Counted from the stretch's first letter, positions 45,495-54,772 are shown. The stretch: DNA of 64,000 bases from Paludibacter propionicigenes WB4 (GCF_000183135.1 NC_014734.1:2294001-2358000); one strand, 5' to 3'. A program made the numbers and translations. The notes: generated by a model from the sequence alone, not told the origin.

Positions 45495-46520
45495 ATGGAA
45501 ACTACACAATCAACAAAAATACAATATACAGCCAAAGACTTTAAGAGCGACCAGTATGTGCGCTGGTGTCCGGGCTGCGGCGACTACGCCGTACTGAATT
45601 CATTGCAGAAAGTAATGGCTGACCTCGGAGTGGCACCACATGATATTGCCGTTATCTCCGGTATCGGTTGTTCGTCCCGCTTACCATACTACACCAGTAG
45701 CTATGGTTTTCATACCATTCACGGACGTGGAGCAGCTGTAGCCACCGGTGTAAAAGTAGCCAACCCTAAACTAACCGTTTGGCAGATTACCGGCGATGGC
45801 GACTGTCTGGCTATCGGTGGAAATCACTTTATACACAGTGTACGCCGCAACGTGGATTTAAACGTGTTGCTTTTCAATAACCAGATTTACGGACTTACCA
45901 AAGGACAATATTCACCTACCACGAAAAAAGGATTTGTCACCAAGTCGTCACCTTTCGGTACGGTAGAGCGTCCGTTTCGTCCGGCAGAGCTTACCTTCGG
46001 AGCGCGCGGCACTTTCTTTGCGCGCCTGCTCGATGTGGATTTGAAAACATCGCAGCAATGTATGATAGCAGCCGCTAAGCACAAAGGAACTTCGGTGGTT
46101 GAATGTCTGGTGAACTGTGTGATATTCAACGATGGTGCTCACGGCTGGCTTTCGGAAAAAGAAACCCGTACCGACCGCACCATAGTGCTTGAAGATGGAA
46201 AACCAATGATTTTCGGTAAAGACCGCAACAAAGGACTGGTGCTTGATGGCTTCAACCTGAAAGTGGTGACTATTGGCGAAAACGGTGTTACAGAAAACGA
46301 TATTCTGGTTCACGACGCGAAGTGCCAGGATACCACCTTACACATGAAACTGGCAATGATGGAAGGACCTGAAATGCCGATTGCACTGGGAGTTATCCGC
46401 GATGTGGAAGAAGAAACCTACGACGAAGCAGTGGAAGCTCAAATAGCCGAAGTACAAGCCAAATCAAAAATAAAAACATTCGACGAGCTGATTGCCACCT
46501 GCGAGCAGTGGGAGATGTAA
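45495..46520 (+). CDS. korB: 2-oxoglutarate:ferredoxin oxidoreductase, beta subunit
   Basis: 341 residues. Thiamine-diphosphate-binding beta subunit. RWCPGCGDYAVLNSL at residues 23-37 and GIGCSSRLPYY are typical; the TPP motif is GDGDCLAIGGNHFIH at about 99-113, and NNQIYGLTKGQYSPTT follows. Partner of KorA. Ends 25 nt before a strong terminator. Confidence 0.94.
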   Translation: METTQSTKIQYTAKDFKSDQYVRWCPGCGDYAVLNSLQKVMADLGVAPHDIAVISGIGCSSRLPYYTSSYGFHTIHGRGAAVATGVKVANPKLTVWQITGDGDCLAIGGNHFIHSVRRNVDLNVLLFNNQIYGLTKGQYSPTTKKGFVTKSSPFGTVERPFRPAELTFGARGTFFARLLDVDLKTSQQCMIAAAKHKGTSVVECLVNCVIFNDGAHGWLSEKETRTDRTIVLEDGKPMIFGKDRNKGLVLDGFNLKVVTIGENGVTENDILVHDAKCQDTTLHMKLAMMEGPEMPIALGVIRDVEEETYDEAVEAQIAEVQAKSKIKTFDELIATCEQWEM

Positions 46521-46544
46521 CTCGAAAAGTTGAATAAATAAAGC

Positions 46545-46588
46545 ACCGGCTAAACTTCTACGATGAGGTTTAGCCGGTTTGTTTTTAT
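46545..46588 (+). terminator. Terminator after korB
   Basis: Perfect 11-bp stem ACCGGCTAAAC / GTTTAGCCGGT with a 12-nt loop, followed by TTGTTTTT. Confidence 0.9.
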
Positions 46589-46624
46589 TCCATCTGCAAC
46601 TCGTCGAAAATGAAATGTATTATC

Positions 46625-46882
46625 TTACGGTGCGCTGCACCTTTGGATCACTTTATTCTCCCTAGCTACACAAATTAACGGTGCGCTGCACCTTTGTTTC
46701 TGCATATTGTTGATTTTGCTGCAATATATAGGAAATGATGCTCCCTAATCTGTTGATTGCTGCCAATATCAGAGAAAATACATCTGATTAAAATTCCTCA
46801 AGCATGAGTTTTGGTGCAGAGCACCATAATCTTTGTAGCAAAAAAAACAACCCACAAACCTAAGGTGCAGAGCACCGGAATA
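46625..46882. repeat. REPIN-like element, left copy
   Basis: Contains GGTGC-GCT-GCACC at 46629-46641 and 46680-46692 and GGTGC-AGA-GCACC at 46813-46825 and 46864-46876, so two hairpins face two of opposite sense, making the whole unit an imperfect inverted repeat. TAGCTACAcAaATTA before the second hairpin matches TAATCTTTGTAGC after the third. Nearly the same unit follows the transposase gene, in the same orientation. It starts 37 nt after the korB terminator. Confidence 0.85.
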
Positions 46883-46885
46883 TCA

Positions 46886-47356
46886 TCAGTCGATATCTTG
46901 AAAAAAATCAAATAAATATTCTTTCTTAAATTCAACCCCATTTTTCATCAATATCTCAAGATATTCATCTTTAAATGATTTCTTTTTATGATGATGATCT
47001 TGTGTGAGAATATAGTTCACAACAGTGTCAATCTGCATTTTCGAATGTGTAAATGCTCCATAACCATGCTGCCACTCGAACTTAAATTTTGATAATCTGT
47101 TTTCTTTAATCCAAATATTTGTTGATGTTTTTATTTCTTCAACTAAATCAGGAATTAGTTCATTTAAGTTATAACCTATTAGAATATGAATATGATCTGG
47201 CATCGCCCCTATTGCTAGCAATTTATGTTTTCGATTCTGAACGATGCCTGTTATATATTTCTCAAGTTCAACTTTCCATGCTTTATCTATTAGCGCTTCA
47301 CGGTTTTTAGGCGAAAAAACCAGATGAACATAACATTGGGTATAGGTATTTGCCAT
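46886..47356 (-). mobile_element. REP-associated tyrosine transposase (RAYT, IS200-like)
   Basis: 156 residues. HUH nuclease fold of IS200/IS605 TnpA type: YVHLVFSPKNREALI at the N-terminus, the HUH pair in MPDHIHILI (about residue 55), and the catalytic tyrosine candidate in VVNYILTQDHHHKK (about 114). The C-terminal KEYLFDFFQDID suggests a full-length protein. It is flanked on both sides by REPIN-like units whose hairpins it may act on. No tnpB or accessory gene. The gene looks intact. Confidence 0.9.
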
Positions 47357-47385
47357 AATCTATCGTTTTATAATGACGAATATAT

Positions 47386-47603
47386 ATTACGGTGCGCTGC
47401 ACCTTTGGATCACTTTATTCTCCCTAGCTACAAAGATTAACGGTGCGCTGCACCTTTGTTTATGATTATTGTTGATTGCTGCCAATATCAGAGAAAATAC
47501 ATCTGATTAAAATTCCTCATGCATGAGTTTTGGTGCAGAGCACCATAATCTTTGTAGCAAAACCAGCAACCCACAAACCTAAGGTGCAGAGCACCGGAAT
47601 ATA
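47386..47603. repeat. REPIN-like element, right copy
   Basis: Hairpins at 47391-47403, 47442-47454 (GGTGCGCTGCACC) and 47532-47544, 47583-47595 (GGTGCAGAGCACC). TAGCTACAAAGATTAACGG at 47426-47444 is the reverse complement of the sequence after the third hairpin (CATAATCTTTGTAGC) with few changes. It is about 40 bp shorter than the left copy, the missing part being bounded by GTTGATT words. Confidence 0.85.
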
Positions 47604-47685
47604 TAAACAAATCAAAACATTGGAATATCTTATCTACCTGATAAAATTTTCCCCCACCACTCTCGCAGCAGGGGAAAAAATCAAC

Positions 47686-48417
47686 TTATTTACTTTCGGG
47701 AGTGGGTGGTGTATCTTTTCCTCCTTCCTGCGAACGATAGCTTTTCCGAAGTTCGTCCATTTGGTTGAAGAGCGCTGTGACGGTATCATTAGGTGCAAAG
47801 TTCATCATTTGCTCTATAGCCGTGCAATACTGGATATAGGCTGCTATTACAATCGGTTTTAGCGAACTAGCCGATTCTGGTCGTTCGGAGTATTCGGCAT
47901 TACGACTTTTCCATTTAAGATCGAAAGCTCTGTTTTTTTCGGCAGCCGATACAAATAAACCAGCCACATCAATTACGTTGGCAGCTGCCATGAGGTCGGG
48001 ACGCGCATTGTATTTTGCAATCATATCCTCCACAATTCCTGTTTCGATATCCTGTGGCATACCATCCACAGCCCAAAATGGTGCCAGAAAAAGTTGCAGC
48101 AACGATGCGGCCGATTTCTTTTCGGGGTTACTGCTTTTCAGATACGATGCCGTTACCCGCTTGATCTCGTTTATGTCGGTATCGCGCTCTGCATCGAGCT
48201 TCTGAACCTCCTTAGTAAAACTACTTTTACTACTGTTGTTGAGTGGCACCGCCAGTTGTAGGTTGATGGATTCGAGATAATTCAACCCTGCTTGAGCAAT
48301 CGGTCCTATCATACCCGCAATGGGTTTGGACAGTTCGATAGTAGATTTGTTGAGCGCATAAAGGGCTTTCAGTGGTAACTTTGCCACATAGAGTGGCGAT
48401 AAAGAATGATTTTCCAT
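47686..48417 (-). CDS. Hypothetical protein, possibly DUF6261 family
   Basis: 243 residues, mostly helical, no signal peptide. Begins LSPLYVAKLPLKALYALNKSTIELSKPIAG and has the low-complexity end EGGKDTPPTPESK. Size and layout resemble DUF6261 proteins of Bacteroidota, but I cannot confirm it by eye. A tandem repeat lies upstream of its start. No function is proposed. Confidence 0.6.
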   Translation of the reverse strand: MENHSLSPLYVAKLPLKALYALNKSTIELSKPIAGMIGPIAQAGLNYLESINLQLAVPLNNSSKSSFTKEVQKLDAERDTDINEIKRVTASYLKSSNPEKKSAASLLQLFLAPFWAVDGMPQDIETGIVEDMIAKYNARPDLMAAANVIDVAGLFVSAAEKNRAFDLKWKSRNAEYSERPESASSLKPIVIAAYIQYCTAIEQMMNFAPNDTVTALFNQMDELRKSYRSQEGGKDTPPTPESK

Positions 48418-49232
48418 TTTGTAAACTTTTTTAAGATTTATATTACGAAAGATAATTCATTTATTACTGAAAGGTATTGATTTCCTAAAAAAATTTCTGA
48501 AGAGCAAATCCTCTCAGGAAAATGCTTCAGAAATTTTCTGAAGAACAAATCCACCCTGACAAATGCTTCTGAAAATTTCTGAAGAGCAAATCCGCTCGGA
48601 AAAATACTTCTGAAATTTTCTGAAGGGCAAACCGGGGAGGAAAAATGATTCGGAAATTTTCTGTAACATATATACGAGTCGAATCAGTCCTTGGAAAATT
48701 TTAGTCATTAGCCCTAAAGACGCAGATATCAACTCAGCCACACACGTACTTCTGGAAAGCAACGACTCATCTAACTGCTATATATAAAGGATATTTTCAC
48801 AGAGATTAACCTTCTCGCACGGCAAATATAATAAGTTAATCTGAATTATTAAAGATAATTTAAAAATATTTTTAATGACTTTTTTATAAATACTTAGAAA
48901 TATAGGAATGATCGGAATTTGGGAAAGGCAAGTTGCAATTAGCTGTGCCTTAATACAGAACAAAAAAAATAGAGACGTAATTGGTTCGGAGTAGCGTAAA
49001 GATTGGCGCGGGATGTTGAACGAAGTATCCACACTTCGTTCAAGCTAAAAGGAAGTCTCCAGACTTCCGTATTCAAACTCAGAAAAAGGCATAAGCAATT
49101 TGTGTCTTTTTCTTTTAAAAAATGAATTATATTTGCAAACTATATGGAAAGCAGGAGACCCATTCGCCGAACATCAGAGTAAGAAATTATACACTACGGC
49201 GAACAGGGGAATAACAAATCAAAAATAATGGT
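48418..49232. other. Gene-poor region with tandem repeats
   Basis: Holds the tandem repeats listed next and about 500 bp of AT-rich sequence with no convincing gene. An ORF at 48514-48762 on the minus strand only reads the repeats. TATATTTGC near 49127 is a candidate -7 for the small membrane protein gene. Confidence 0.5.
48490..48666. repeat. Tandem repeat, four units of about 40 bp
   Basis: CTGAAG recurs at 48498, 48538, 48579 and 48620, and a degenerate fifth start at 48661, giving a period of 40-41 bp with the pattern AAATTTTCTGAAGAGCAAAT, then TCCNCTCGGAAAAATGCTTC. Copies differ at several positions. Its role is unknown. Confidence 0.8.
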
Positions 49233-49457
49233 ATGAAAATTTATTTTAATATTTTCATATGGCTAATGATAGCCTTTTCTGGGTTCATTTTATATATAGT
49301 GTTTGGTATTTATATGAATAGCAGCGTTTGTCTGACATATGAATCTGCAAGTGTAGCTGATATTCAGTATGTCAACTCATATTCAAAAGTAATAATCCTA
49401 TATACTGTCTTAATGATTGTTTTTCTTATAACTAGTTTTAAACGAAAATCGTCATGA
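49233..49457 (+). CDS. Small two-helix membrane protein
   Basis: 74 residues. Two hydrophobic stretches (about 8-27 and 50-67) joined by a short loop with SVCLTYESASVADIQYVNSYS, ending in the basic FKRKSS. No family is recognised. Plausible because it has a membrane-protein composition and a possible promoter box upstream, but it is unsupported by homology. Confidence 0.45.
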   Translation: MKIYFNIFIWLMIAFSGFILYIVFGIYMNSSVCLTYESASVADIQYVNSYSKVIILYTVLMIVFLITSFKRKSS

Positions 49458-49768
49458 AATAAGGTAATGTACTGGTTGGTGGGATTTATAATCCCACCTT
49501 CTTGTACTACAAGGAACCAACGGTCAGCGAAGCTAATTGTAATCCTAAATAAACAAATCCAGTTATACTACTGGATTAAAAATCCAAAGAATACAAAAAC
49601 TGGGATTGCAAATCCCAGTGACAGTATACAAATTTTATTCATTTAATGAGTATATCTGGAAAGACAGGTGCTATTGCTTTCCCTTTAACAAAACAGTATC
49701 ATACCTCTAAACAATACTATTTTAATTAAAATCCCATAATTGTTCACAAGAATTTAATACTAAAATCG
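49458..49768. other. Intergenic region with GGGATT-N3-AATCCC hairpins
   Basis: Three palindromes: GGTGGGATT-TAT-AATCCCACC (49478-49498), TGGATT-AAA-AATCCA (49572-49586) and ACTGGGATT-GCA-AATCCCAGT (49599-49619). All share the GGATT...AATCC core and look like dispersed REP-type sequences. No gene is seen here. Confidence 0.6.
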
Positions 49769-50122
49769 ATGAAAACACTCCAAGCTGGTAAGTATCTACT
49801 TATAATGGTTTCATTATTAGTGATAAGTTGCTCCCAATCAATCAAAACCGATAAGAGTCTTAATGGAAAATCTATTGAATTTATTAAAGAGAAAATTGGA
49901 AATCCTACATCATATAAAGAATTTGTTCTTACTAAATCTTTATATGAGTATCAATATGGACTATTGGTTTACTATCCAGAGCCCGATGGTAAAAATATAC
50001 ATATCATGGAATATGTTTGGGACAAAGAACATAAAAATACTGTAATTTGGTTCCATTTAATCGAAAAAAAATGGGTGTCATTGGATAATATAACTTGGAA
50101 TCCAGACAAAGTAAAGTTTTGA
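49769..50122 (+). CDS. Small lipoprotein of unknown function
   Basis: 117 residues. Signal peptide with lipobox VISCSQSI. The rest is KSIEFIKEKIGNPTSYKEF, LTKSLYEYQYGLLVYY, and a tail with WFHLIEKKWVSLDNITWNPD. Short, beta-rich, and reminiscent of small SmpA/OmlA-type lipoproteins, but the match is weak. No neighbours of related function. Confidence 0.6.
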   Translation: MKTLQAGKYLLIMVSLLVISCSQSIKTDKSLNGKSIEFIKEKIGNPTSYKEFVLTKSLYEYQYGLLVYYPEPDGKNIHIMEYVWDKEHKNTVIWFHLIEKKWVSLDNITWNPDKVKF

Positions 50123-50322
50123 TTGGGTAATGTATCAGATATGTTGATAAGCAAATATGATATTTGATTATCAGTAGAGCATAATTAATTATAGGTAATA
50201 GAAGCAGGTGTTTTCATCTGCTTCTATTATTTTTATGGGCAAGAAAGGGTAAAGAAATGCATGAGGATAAACCTTACAGCGTTTTTTTTGTTTTAAAACC
50301 AGTTCAATGAATGAAGATTGAT

Positions 50323-50331
50323 TACTTTTGC
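50323..50331 (+). promoter_or_regulatory. Candidate -7 box before the TlpA-like gene
   Basis: TACTTTTGC at 50323-50331, 61 nt before the ATG; no TTTG at the expected distance. Confidence 0.45.
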
Positions 50332-50391
50332 AAACACTAAAATTATAGCAAATATTATCTTTTTCAATCGGCAAAAAACATCAAACTACGC

Positions 50392-50910
50392 ATGAAACAA
50401 TTCATACTACTTATGGCACTCACTCTAACTCCATTTCTTTACGGTCAATCGACTGATGACAGAGGATATATAGTCAAAGTTGGCGACGCAGCTCCCGACT
50501 TCAGCATAAAACTAACCGATGGCAAAACCGTAAAGCTGTCAGACCTAAAGGGCAAAGTGGTTATGCTCCAGTTCACAGCCAGCTGGTGTAGTGTGTGCCG
50601 TCACGAGATGCCGTTTATCGAACGTGATATCTGGAAAAAACACAAAGCAAATCCTGACTTTGCGCTGGTAGCAGTAGATCGCGATGAGCCGTTGGCTACC
50701 GTGCTGAAATTTGCAAAATCCATCCCCATAACCTACCCGATTGGCCTTGATCCACACGCCAATATCTTTGCGCTGTATGCCACCCGCGATGCCGGAATAA
50801 CCCGCAATGTGATTGTGGACAAAACAGGGAAAATCGTGATGCTGACCAGACTCTACAACGAAGAAGAGTTTAAGACCATGACCGAAAAAATTGACTCTCT
50901 GCTCAAATAA
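50392..50910 (+). CDS. TlpA-like thiol-disulfide oxidoreductase
   Basis: 172 residues with a signal peptide (MKQFILLMALTLTPFLYGQ). AhpC-TSA/TlpA fold: GDAAPDFSIKLTDGKTVKLS, FTASWCSVCRHEMPF with CxxC at Cys66-Cys69, and the cis-Pro loop TRNVIVDKTGKIV. Exported; likely reduces disulfides in the periplasm. Substrate not known. Confidence 0.9.
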   Translation: MKQFILLMALTLTPFLYGQSTDDRGYIVKVGDAAPDFSIKLTDGKTVKLSDLKGKVVMLQFTASWCSVCRHEMPFIERDIWKKHKANPDFALVAVDRDEPLATVLKFAKSIPITYPIGLDPHANIFALYATRDAGITRNVIVDKTGKIVMLTRLYNEEEFKTMTEKIDSLLK

Positions 50911-51076
50911 TCGTTTCCTTCAGCCAGTTATCCGGTCCATACTTTCCGGAAACTAAACATTAAGACTCCATAAATTAGCTGTTTATACAATAGATTGGCT
51001 ACAAAAACTATGTCCGCCCTATTCTCGACATTTTTTTGTAATTTTGTAGCTCAAAATCTCACACACCATAGACGAA

Positions 51077-51529
51077 ATGCGTATTTTAATTCAACGGGTT
51101 AATGAAGCTTCGGTAGAAATTGACAACAAAATAAAATCGGCCATTAACGCAGGGCTGCTGATATTGGTTGGAATTGAAGAAGCTGACACCATAGAAGACA
51201 GTGAATGGCTGGCAGGAAAAGCGGTGGGATTGCGCATATTTGATGACGAAAACGGGGTTATGAACCGTTCTGTGACCGACATTGGTGGTGAGATTCTGGT
51301 AGTAAGTCAGTTTACGCTCCATGCCATGACAAAAAAGGGAAATCGCCCGTCGTATATCAAAGCGGCGAAACACGAAATTGCAATTCCGCTTTACGAGCAT
51401 TTTTGCCGTGCGCTAAGTTTAAAACTGGGAAAAGAGGTGAAAACAGGAACATTTGCCGCCGATATGAAAGTGGCTCTTGTAAACAACGGACCTGTGACAA
51501 TTTGGATAGATTCAAAAAATAAAGAGTAA
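51077..51529 (+). CDS. dtd: D-aminoacyl-tRNA deacylase
   Basis: 150 residues. Hydrolyses D-aminoacyl- and Gly-tRNA. The family signatures SQFTLHAMTKKGNRPSY (residues about 78-94) and NNGPVTIWIDS with the GP dipeptide near the C-terminus are present. Reads as a stand-alone gene between tlpA and pssA. Confidence 0.94.
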   Translation: MRILIQRVNEASVEIDNKIKSAINAGLLILVGIEEADTIEDSEWLAGKAVGLRIFDDENGVMNRSVTDIGGEILVVSQFTLHAMTKKGNRPSYIKAAKHEIAIPLYEHFCRALSLKLGKEVKTGTFAADMKVALVNNGPVTIWIDSKNKE

Positions 51530-51626
51530 CTTGCTTCGCAATAATTACTCACTTCATCAGCGATATTTGGTCATTTGTATTCAGCCAAATTCGTATAATA
51601 AATTATAACTAGCAAAGTTCTAATCA

Positions 51627-52304
51627 ATGAAAAGACATATTCCGAACTTTATTACCTGCCTGAATCTTTTTTCGGGCTGTGTAGCTGTACTTCTTGCATT
51701 TAAAGGTAATTATGAGGGTGCATTTATTGCCGTTTTGCTTTCTGCCGTTTTCGACTTTCTGGATGGACTGGGCGCCCGATTATTGAAATCGTATTCTCAC
51801 ATGGGAAAAGAACTCGACTCCTTGGCCGATGTTATCAGTTTCGGTATGGCACCCGGGGCTATCGTATTCTCGCTTATGACTGAAATGCAGATAAATGAGT
51901 GGTTTCCATACCTGGCATTCTTGATTCCGGTCTTCTCAGCTTTGCGCTTAGCAAAATTCAACGTAGATACCCGACAGAAAACTTCATTTCTGGGGCTTCC
52001 CGTTCCGGCAAATGCCATTTTTTGGGCTGGAATTGTCTATTCTTTCCCTTTATGGATAAGTAATAATGTAGCAATATTGGTTATTCTTATTGCTGTTTTT
52101 TGCTATCTGCTCATATCAGAACTACCGATGTTCTCTCTCAAATTTAAAAATCTATCCTTAAAAGATAACCGGATACAATATCTCTTTTTAATTATCTGCG
52201 CTATCCTATTGATCATTTTCCAACAAAATGCTTTCCCCATGCTAATTAGCTGGTATATAATTTTATCTGTGCTTGTCAAAATACTTAAGATATCAAAAGT
52301 TTAA
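51627..52304 (+). CDS. pssA: CDP-diacylglycerol-serine O-phosphatidyltransferase
   Basis: 225 residues, mostly membrane helices. The CDP-alcohol phosphatidyltransferase pattern D-G-x2-A-R-x8-G-x3-D-x3-D is intact at about residues 49-71 (it starts DGLGARLL and ends GKELDSLAD). Makes phosphatidylserine, the precursor of phosphatidylethanolamine, at the inner membrane. It stands as a single gene before the ABC ATPase. Confidence 0.92.
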   Translation: MKRHIPNFITCLNLFSGCVAVLLAFKGNYEGAFIAVLLSAVFDFLDGLGARLLKSYSHMGKELDSLADVISFGMAPGAIVFSLMTEMQINEWFPYLAFLIPVFSALRLAKFNVDTRQKTSFLGLPVPANAIFWAGIVYSFPLWISNNVAILVILIAVFCYLLISELPMFSLKFKNLSLKDNRIQYLFLIICAILLIIFQQNAFPMLISWYIILSVLVKILKISKV

Positions 52305-52381
52305 TTTCAATACAACTTTTTCGGCACCGATAAACTTAAATTGATAAATAAAAGAGTACATTTGCTCTAAATCACGAACAC

Positions 52382-53287
52382 ATGTCAATCAGTATTTCAC
52401 ATCTAAGTAAAAAGTACGGAGAACAAACCGTTCTAAACGATATAAACTTCGAGATAGGTGAAGGCGAAGTTGTTGGTTTTCTGGGGCCAAACGGAGCAGG
52501 GAAAACCACTACAATGAAGATATTGACCGGAGCACTTTCTTACTCTACAGGCTCAGTTAAAGTCTGCGGAATGGAAGTGAGTAACAATCAATTGAAAACC
52601 AGCAGCCTGATTGGCTATTTACCTGAGCAAAACCCGTTATATACTGACATGTACGTGAAAGAGTTTTTGCTGTTTGTAGCTGAAACTTATCATTTAGGAA
52701 AAGAAAAGGACAAACGGGTTGAGGAACTGATTGACAAAGTCGGATTACGACCTGAGTTTCATAAAAAAATAGGTCAGCTGTCAAAAGGATATCGCCAACG
52801 TGTAGGACTGGCTCAAGCGCTGATTCCGAACCCCAAAGTACTGATACTGGATGAACCAACCACCGGACTCGACCCAAACCAGTTAGAAGAAATCCGAAGT
52901 CTTATCAGGCAAATAGGCAAAGACAAAACCGTTTTGCTCAGCACACACATCATGCAGGAAATAAAAGCTATTTGTAATCGCGTTATCGTGATAAACAAAG
53001 CTGAAATTGTTGCCGATTATCCCGACATATCAAAAATCAATCTTTTTAATGAAGAAAACCTCCATTTTGAAGTTGAATTTGCCGAAGCTGTAAAACCGGA
53101 GAGCCTTCAAAAGTTGGAAAGTATCACAGCGGTACAACCAGTTTCCGAGAAACGATTTACGATAATTGCATCTACTGATATCCGCGAGATCATTTTTGAC
53201 TTTGCGGTAAGATCCAACAACAAAATACTGACTATCAATTCAGTTGAAAGAAGCATGGAAGATGTTTTCAGGGAATTGACAAAATAG
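52382..53287 (+). CDS. ABC transporter ATP-binding protein (GldA-like)
   Basis: 301 residues. Walker A GPNGAGKTTT at 35-44, the signature LSKGYRQRVGLAQAL and Walker B VLILDEPTTGLD follow, then the H-loop STHIMQEI. The C-terminal extension (about 210-301) resembles that of GldA, the ATPase of the gliding-linked ABC exporter. No permease or GldF/GldG genes are adjacent, so the transport role is open. TACATTTGC at 52357-52365 may be its -7 box. Confidence 0.85.
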   Translation: MSISISHLSKKYGEQTVLNDINFEIGEGEVVGFLGPNGAGKTTTMKILTGALSYSTGSVKVCGMEVSNNQLKTSSLIGYLPEQNPLYTDMYVKEFLLFVAETYHLGKEKDKRVEELIDKVGLRPEFHKKIGQLSKGYRQRVGLAQALIPNPKVLILDEPTTGLDPNQLEEIRSLIRQIGKDKTVLLSTHIMQEIKAICNRVIVINKAEIVADYPDISKINLFNEENLHFEVEFAEAVKPESLQKLESITAVQPVSEKRFTIIASTDIREIIFDFAVRSNNKILTINSVERSMEDVFRELTK

Positions 53288-53299
53288 TTACAAGAAAAT

Positions 53300-53360
53300 A
53301 AGTTACGGGTTACAAGTATTATATTTGACCTCGTAACTTGTAACTCGTAACTCGTAACTT
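53300..53360. repeat. Inverted simple repeat GTAACT/AAGTTAC
   Basis: AAGTTACGGGTTACAAG (53300-53316) and CTTGTAACTCGTAACTCGTAACTT (53337-53360) are imperfect complements separated by 20 bp. It lies between the ABC gene and ruvB and may act as a weak hairpin; it belongs to the same class of simple words as in the rrn spacer. Confidence 0.6.
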
Positions 53361-53368
53361 AGATATTA

Positions 53369-54385
53369 ATGGAAGAAACCTTCGACATACGAAATAATCA
53401 AAAAGGAGAAAAAGAGTTCGAAAACGCATTGCGTCCACTTACTTTTTCGGATTTCAGCGGACAAAATAAAATTGTCGAGAATCTGAAAATATTCGTACAG
53501 GCAGCTCGAATGCGCACCGAATCTCTCGACCATGTGTTACTGCATGGACCTCCGGGGCTGGGTAAAACCACACTTTCTAACATTATTGCCAATGAGCTGA
53601 ATGTGGGCTTTAAAATCACCTCGGGTCCGGTGCTCGATAAGCCGGGCGATTTGGCAGGCTTGCTCACCAGTCTGGAAGTGAATGATGTGCTTTTTATCGA
53701 CGAAATTCATCGTCTGAGCCCCATTGTGGAAGAATATTTGTATTCCGCCATGGAAGATTATCGCATTGATATCATGATTGATAAAGGTCCGAGTGCACGT
53801 TCCATACAGTTAGAGCTAAATCCGTTTACACTCATTGGAGCTACCACCCGAAGCGGTTTGCTCACAGCACCACTGAGGGCTCGATTTGGTATCAATTGTC
53901 ATTTTGAGTATTATGATATTGAGGTTATTACAGAAATAATCAAGCGCTCATCTCGACTTTTAAATGTAGAAATCGGACACAAGGCAGCCGTAGAAATTGC
54001 TGGCAGAAGCAGGGGTACGCCACGTATTGCCAATGCCCTATTGCGCCGTGTTCGTGATTTTGCGCAGGTTAAAGGCAATGGTAGCATCGATGTGGAAATT
54101 GCCTGTTATGCGCTAGAAGCTCTGAACATTGACAAATACGGACTGGACGAAATAGACAATAAAATTCTCAATACCATCATCGACAAATTCAGTGGCGGAC
54201 CGGTTGGACTAACCACCATTGCCACAGCGTTGGGCGAAGATGCGGGAACTATCGAAGAGGTCTATGAACCATTCCTCATAAAAGAGGGATTTATGAAGCG
54301 TACACCGCGCGGTCGTGAAGTGACGGAACTTGCATACAAGCATCTTGGAAAAGTGAAGCTTGGAGAAACCGGGACGTTGTTTTAG
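53369..54385 (+). CDS. ruvB: Holliday junction branch-migration helicase RuvB
   Basis: 338 residues. AAA+ ATPase: [13 protein letters not shown] near residues 61-73, [10 protein letters not shown] near 110, sensor [17 protein letters not shown], and the C-terminal winged helix [11 protein letters not shown]. Moves Holliday junctions with RuvA and RuvC, not in the window. It is the only recombination gene in this stretch. Confidence 0.97.
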   Translation: MEETFDIRNNQKGEKEFENALRPLTFSDFSGQNKIVENLKIFVQAARMRTESLDHVLLHGPPGLGKTTLSNIIANELNVGFKITSGPVLDKPGDLAGLLTSLEVNDVLFIDEIHRLSPIVEEYLYSAMEDYRIDIMIDKGPSARSIQLELNPFTLIGATTRSGLLTAPLRARFGINCHFEYYDIEVITEIIKRSSRLLNVEIGHKAAVEIAGRSRGTPRIANALLRRVRDFAQVKGNGSIDVEIACYALEALNIDKYGLDEIDNKILNTIIDKFSGGPVGLTTIATALGEDAGTIEEVYEPFLIKEGFMKRTPRGREVTELAYKHLGKVKLGETGTLF

Positions 54386-54440
54386 ACAGAAATAAGAGGT
54401 AAGGAGTAATTAATTATAAACAATTTAATATAAACTACTT

Positions 54441-54728
54441 ATGGCAGAATTAGTAACTATCCGAACTTTTAGCCAGTCAATCGACTTTGAAATGGCTAAA
54501 TCCTACCTCGAATCATGTGGCATTGACTGTTTTGGAAAGAATGAAATTATAAATCGGGCATACATCGATTTAGTGGACGGCGGAATACAACTTCAGGTAC
54601 CTGACAACCAAGTAGACAATGCAATAAAGCTACTTTTTGAAAAAGGTTACCTAAAAGCCGAAGATTTTGAACCAACGTCCGAAATGAAATGGATGGGGAA
54701 AATATTGAACTTTTTTAAACGAAAATAA
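54441..54728 (+). CDS. DUF2007-family putative signal-transducing protein
   Basis: 95 residues. FSQSIDFEMAKSYLESCGIDCFGKNE and GGIQLQVPDNQVDNAIKLLFEKGYL follow the DUF2007 pattern, a small ferredoxin-like fold thought to take part in signalling. A lone gene between ruvB and the glycan cluster; function unknown. Confidence 0.8.
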   Translation: MAELVTIRTFSQSIDFEMAKSYLESCGIDCFGKNEIINRAYIDLVDGGIQLQVPDNQVDNAIKLLFEKGYLKAEDFEPTSEMKWMGKILNFFKRK

Positions 54729-54772
54729 AATTTACTTTTTGTAAATTGCAACACAAACCTTGTAAGTGATTT

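Noticed and set aside
48514-48762. 82-codon ORF on the minus strand through the tandem repeats
   Set aside because: Its residues only translate the 40-bp repeats; no start context and no family.
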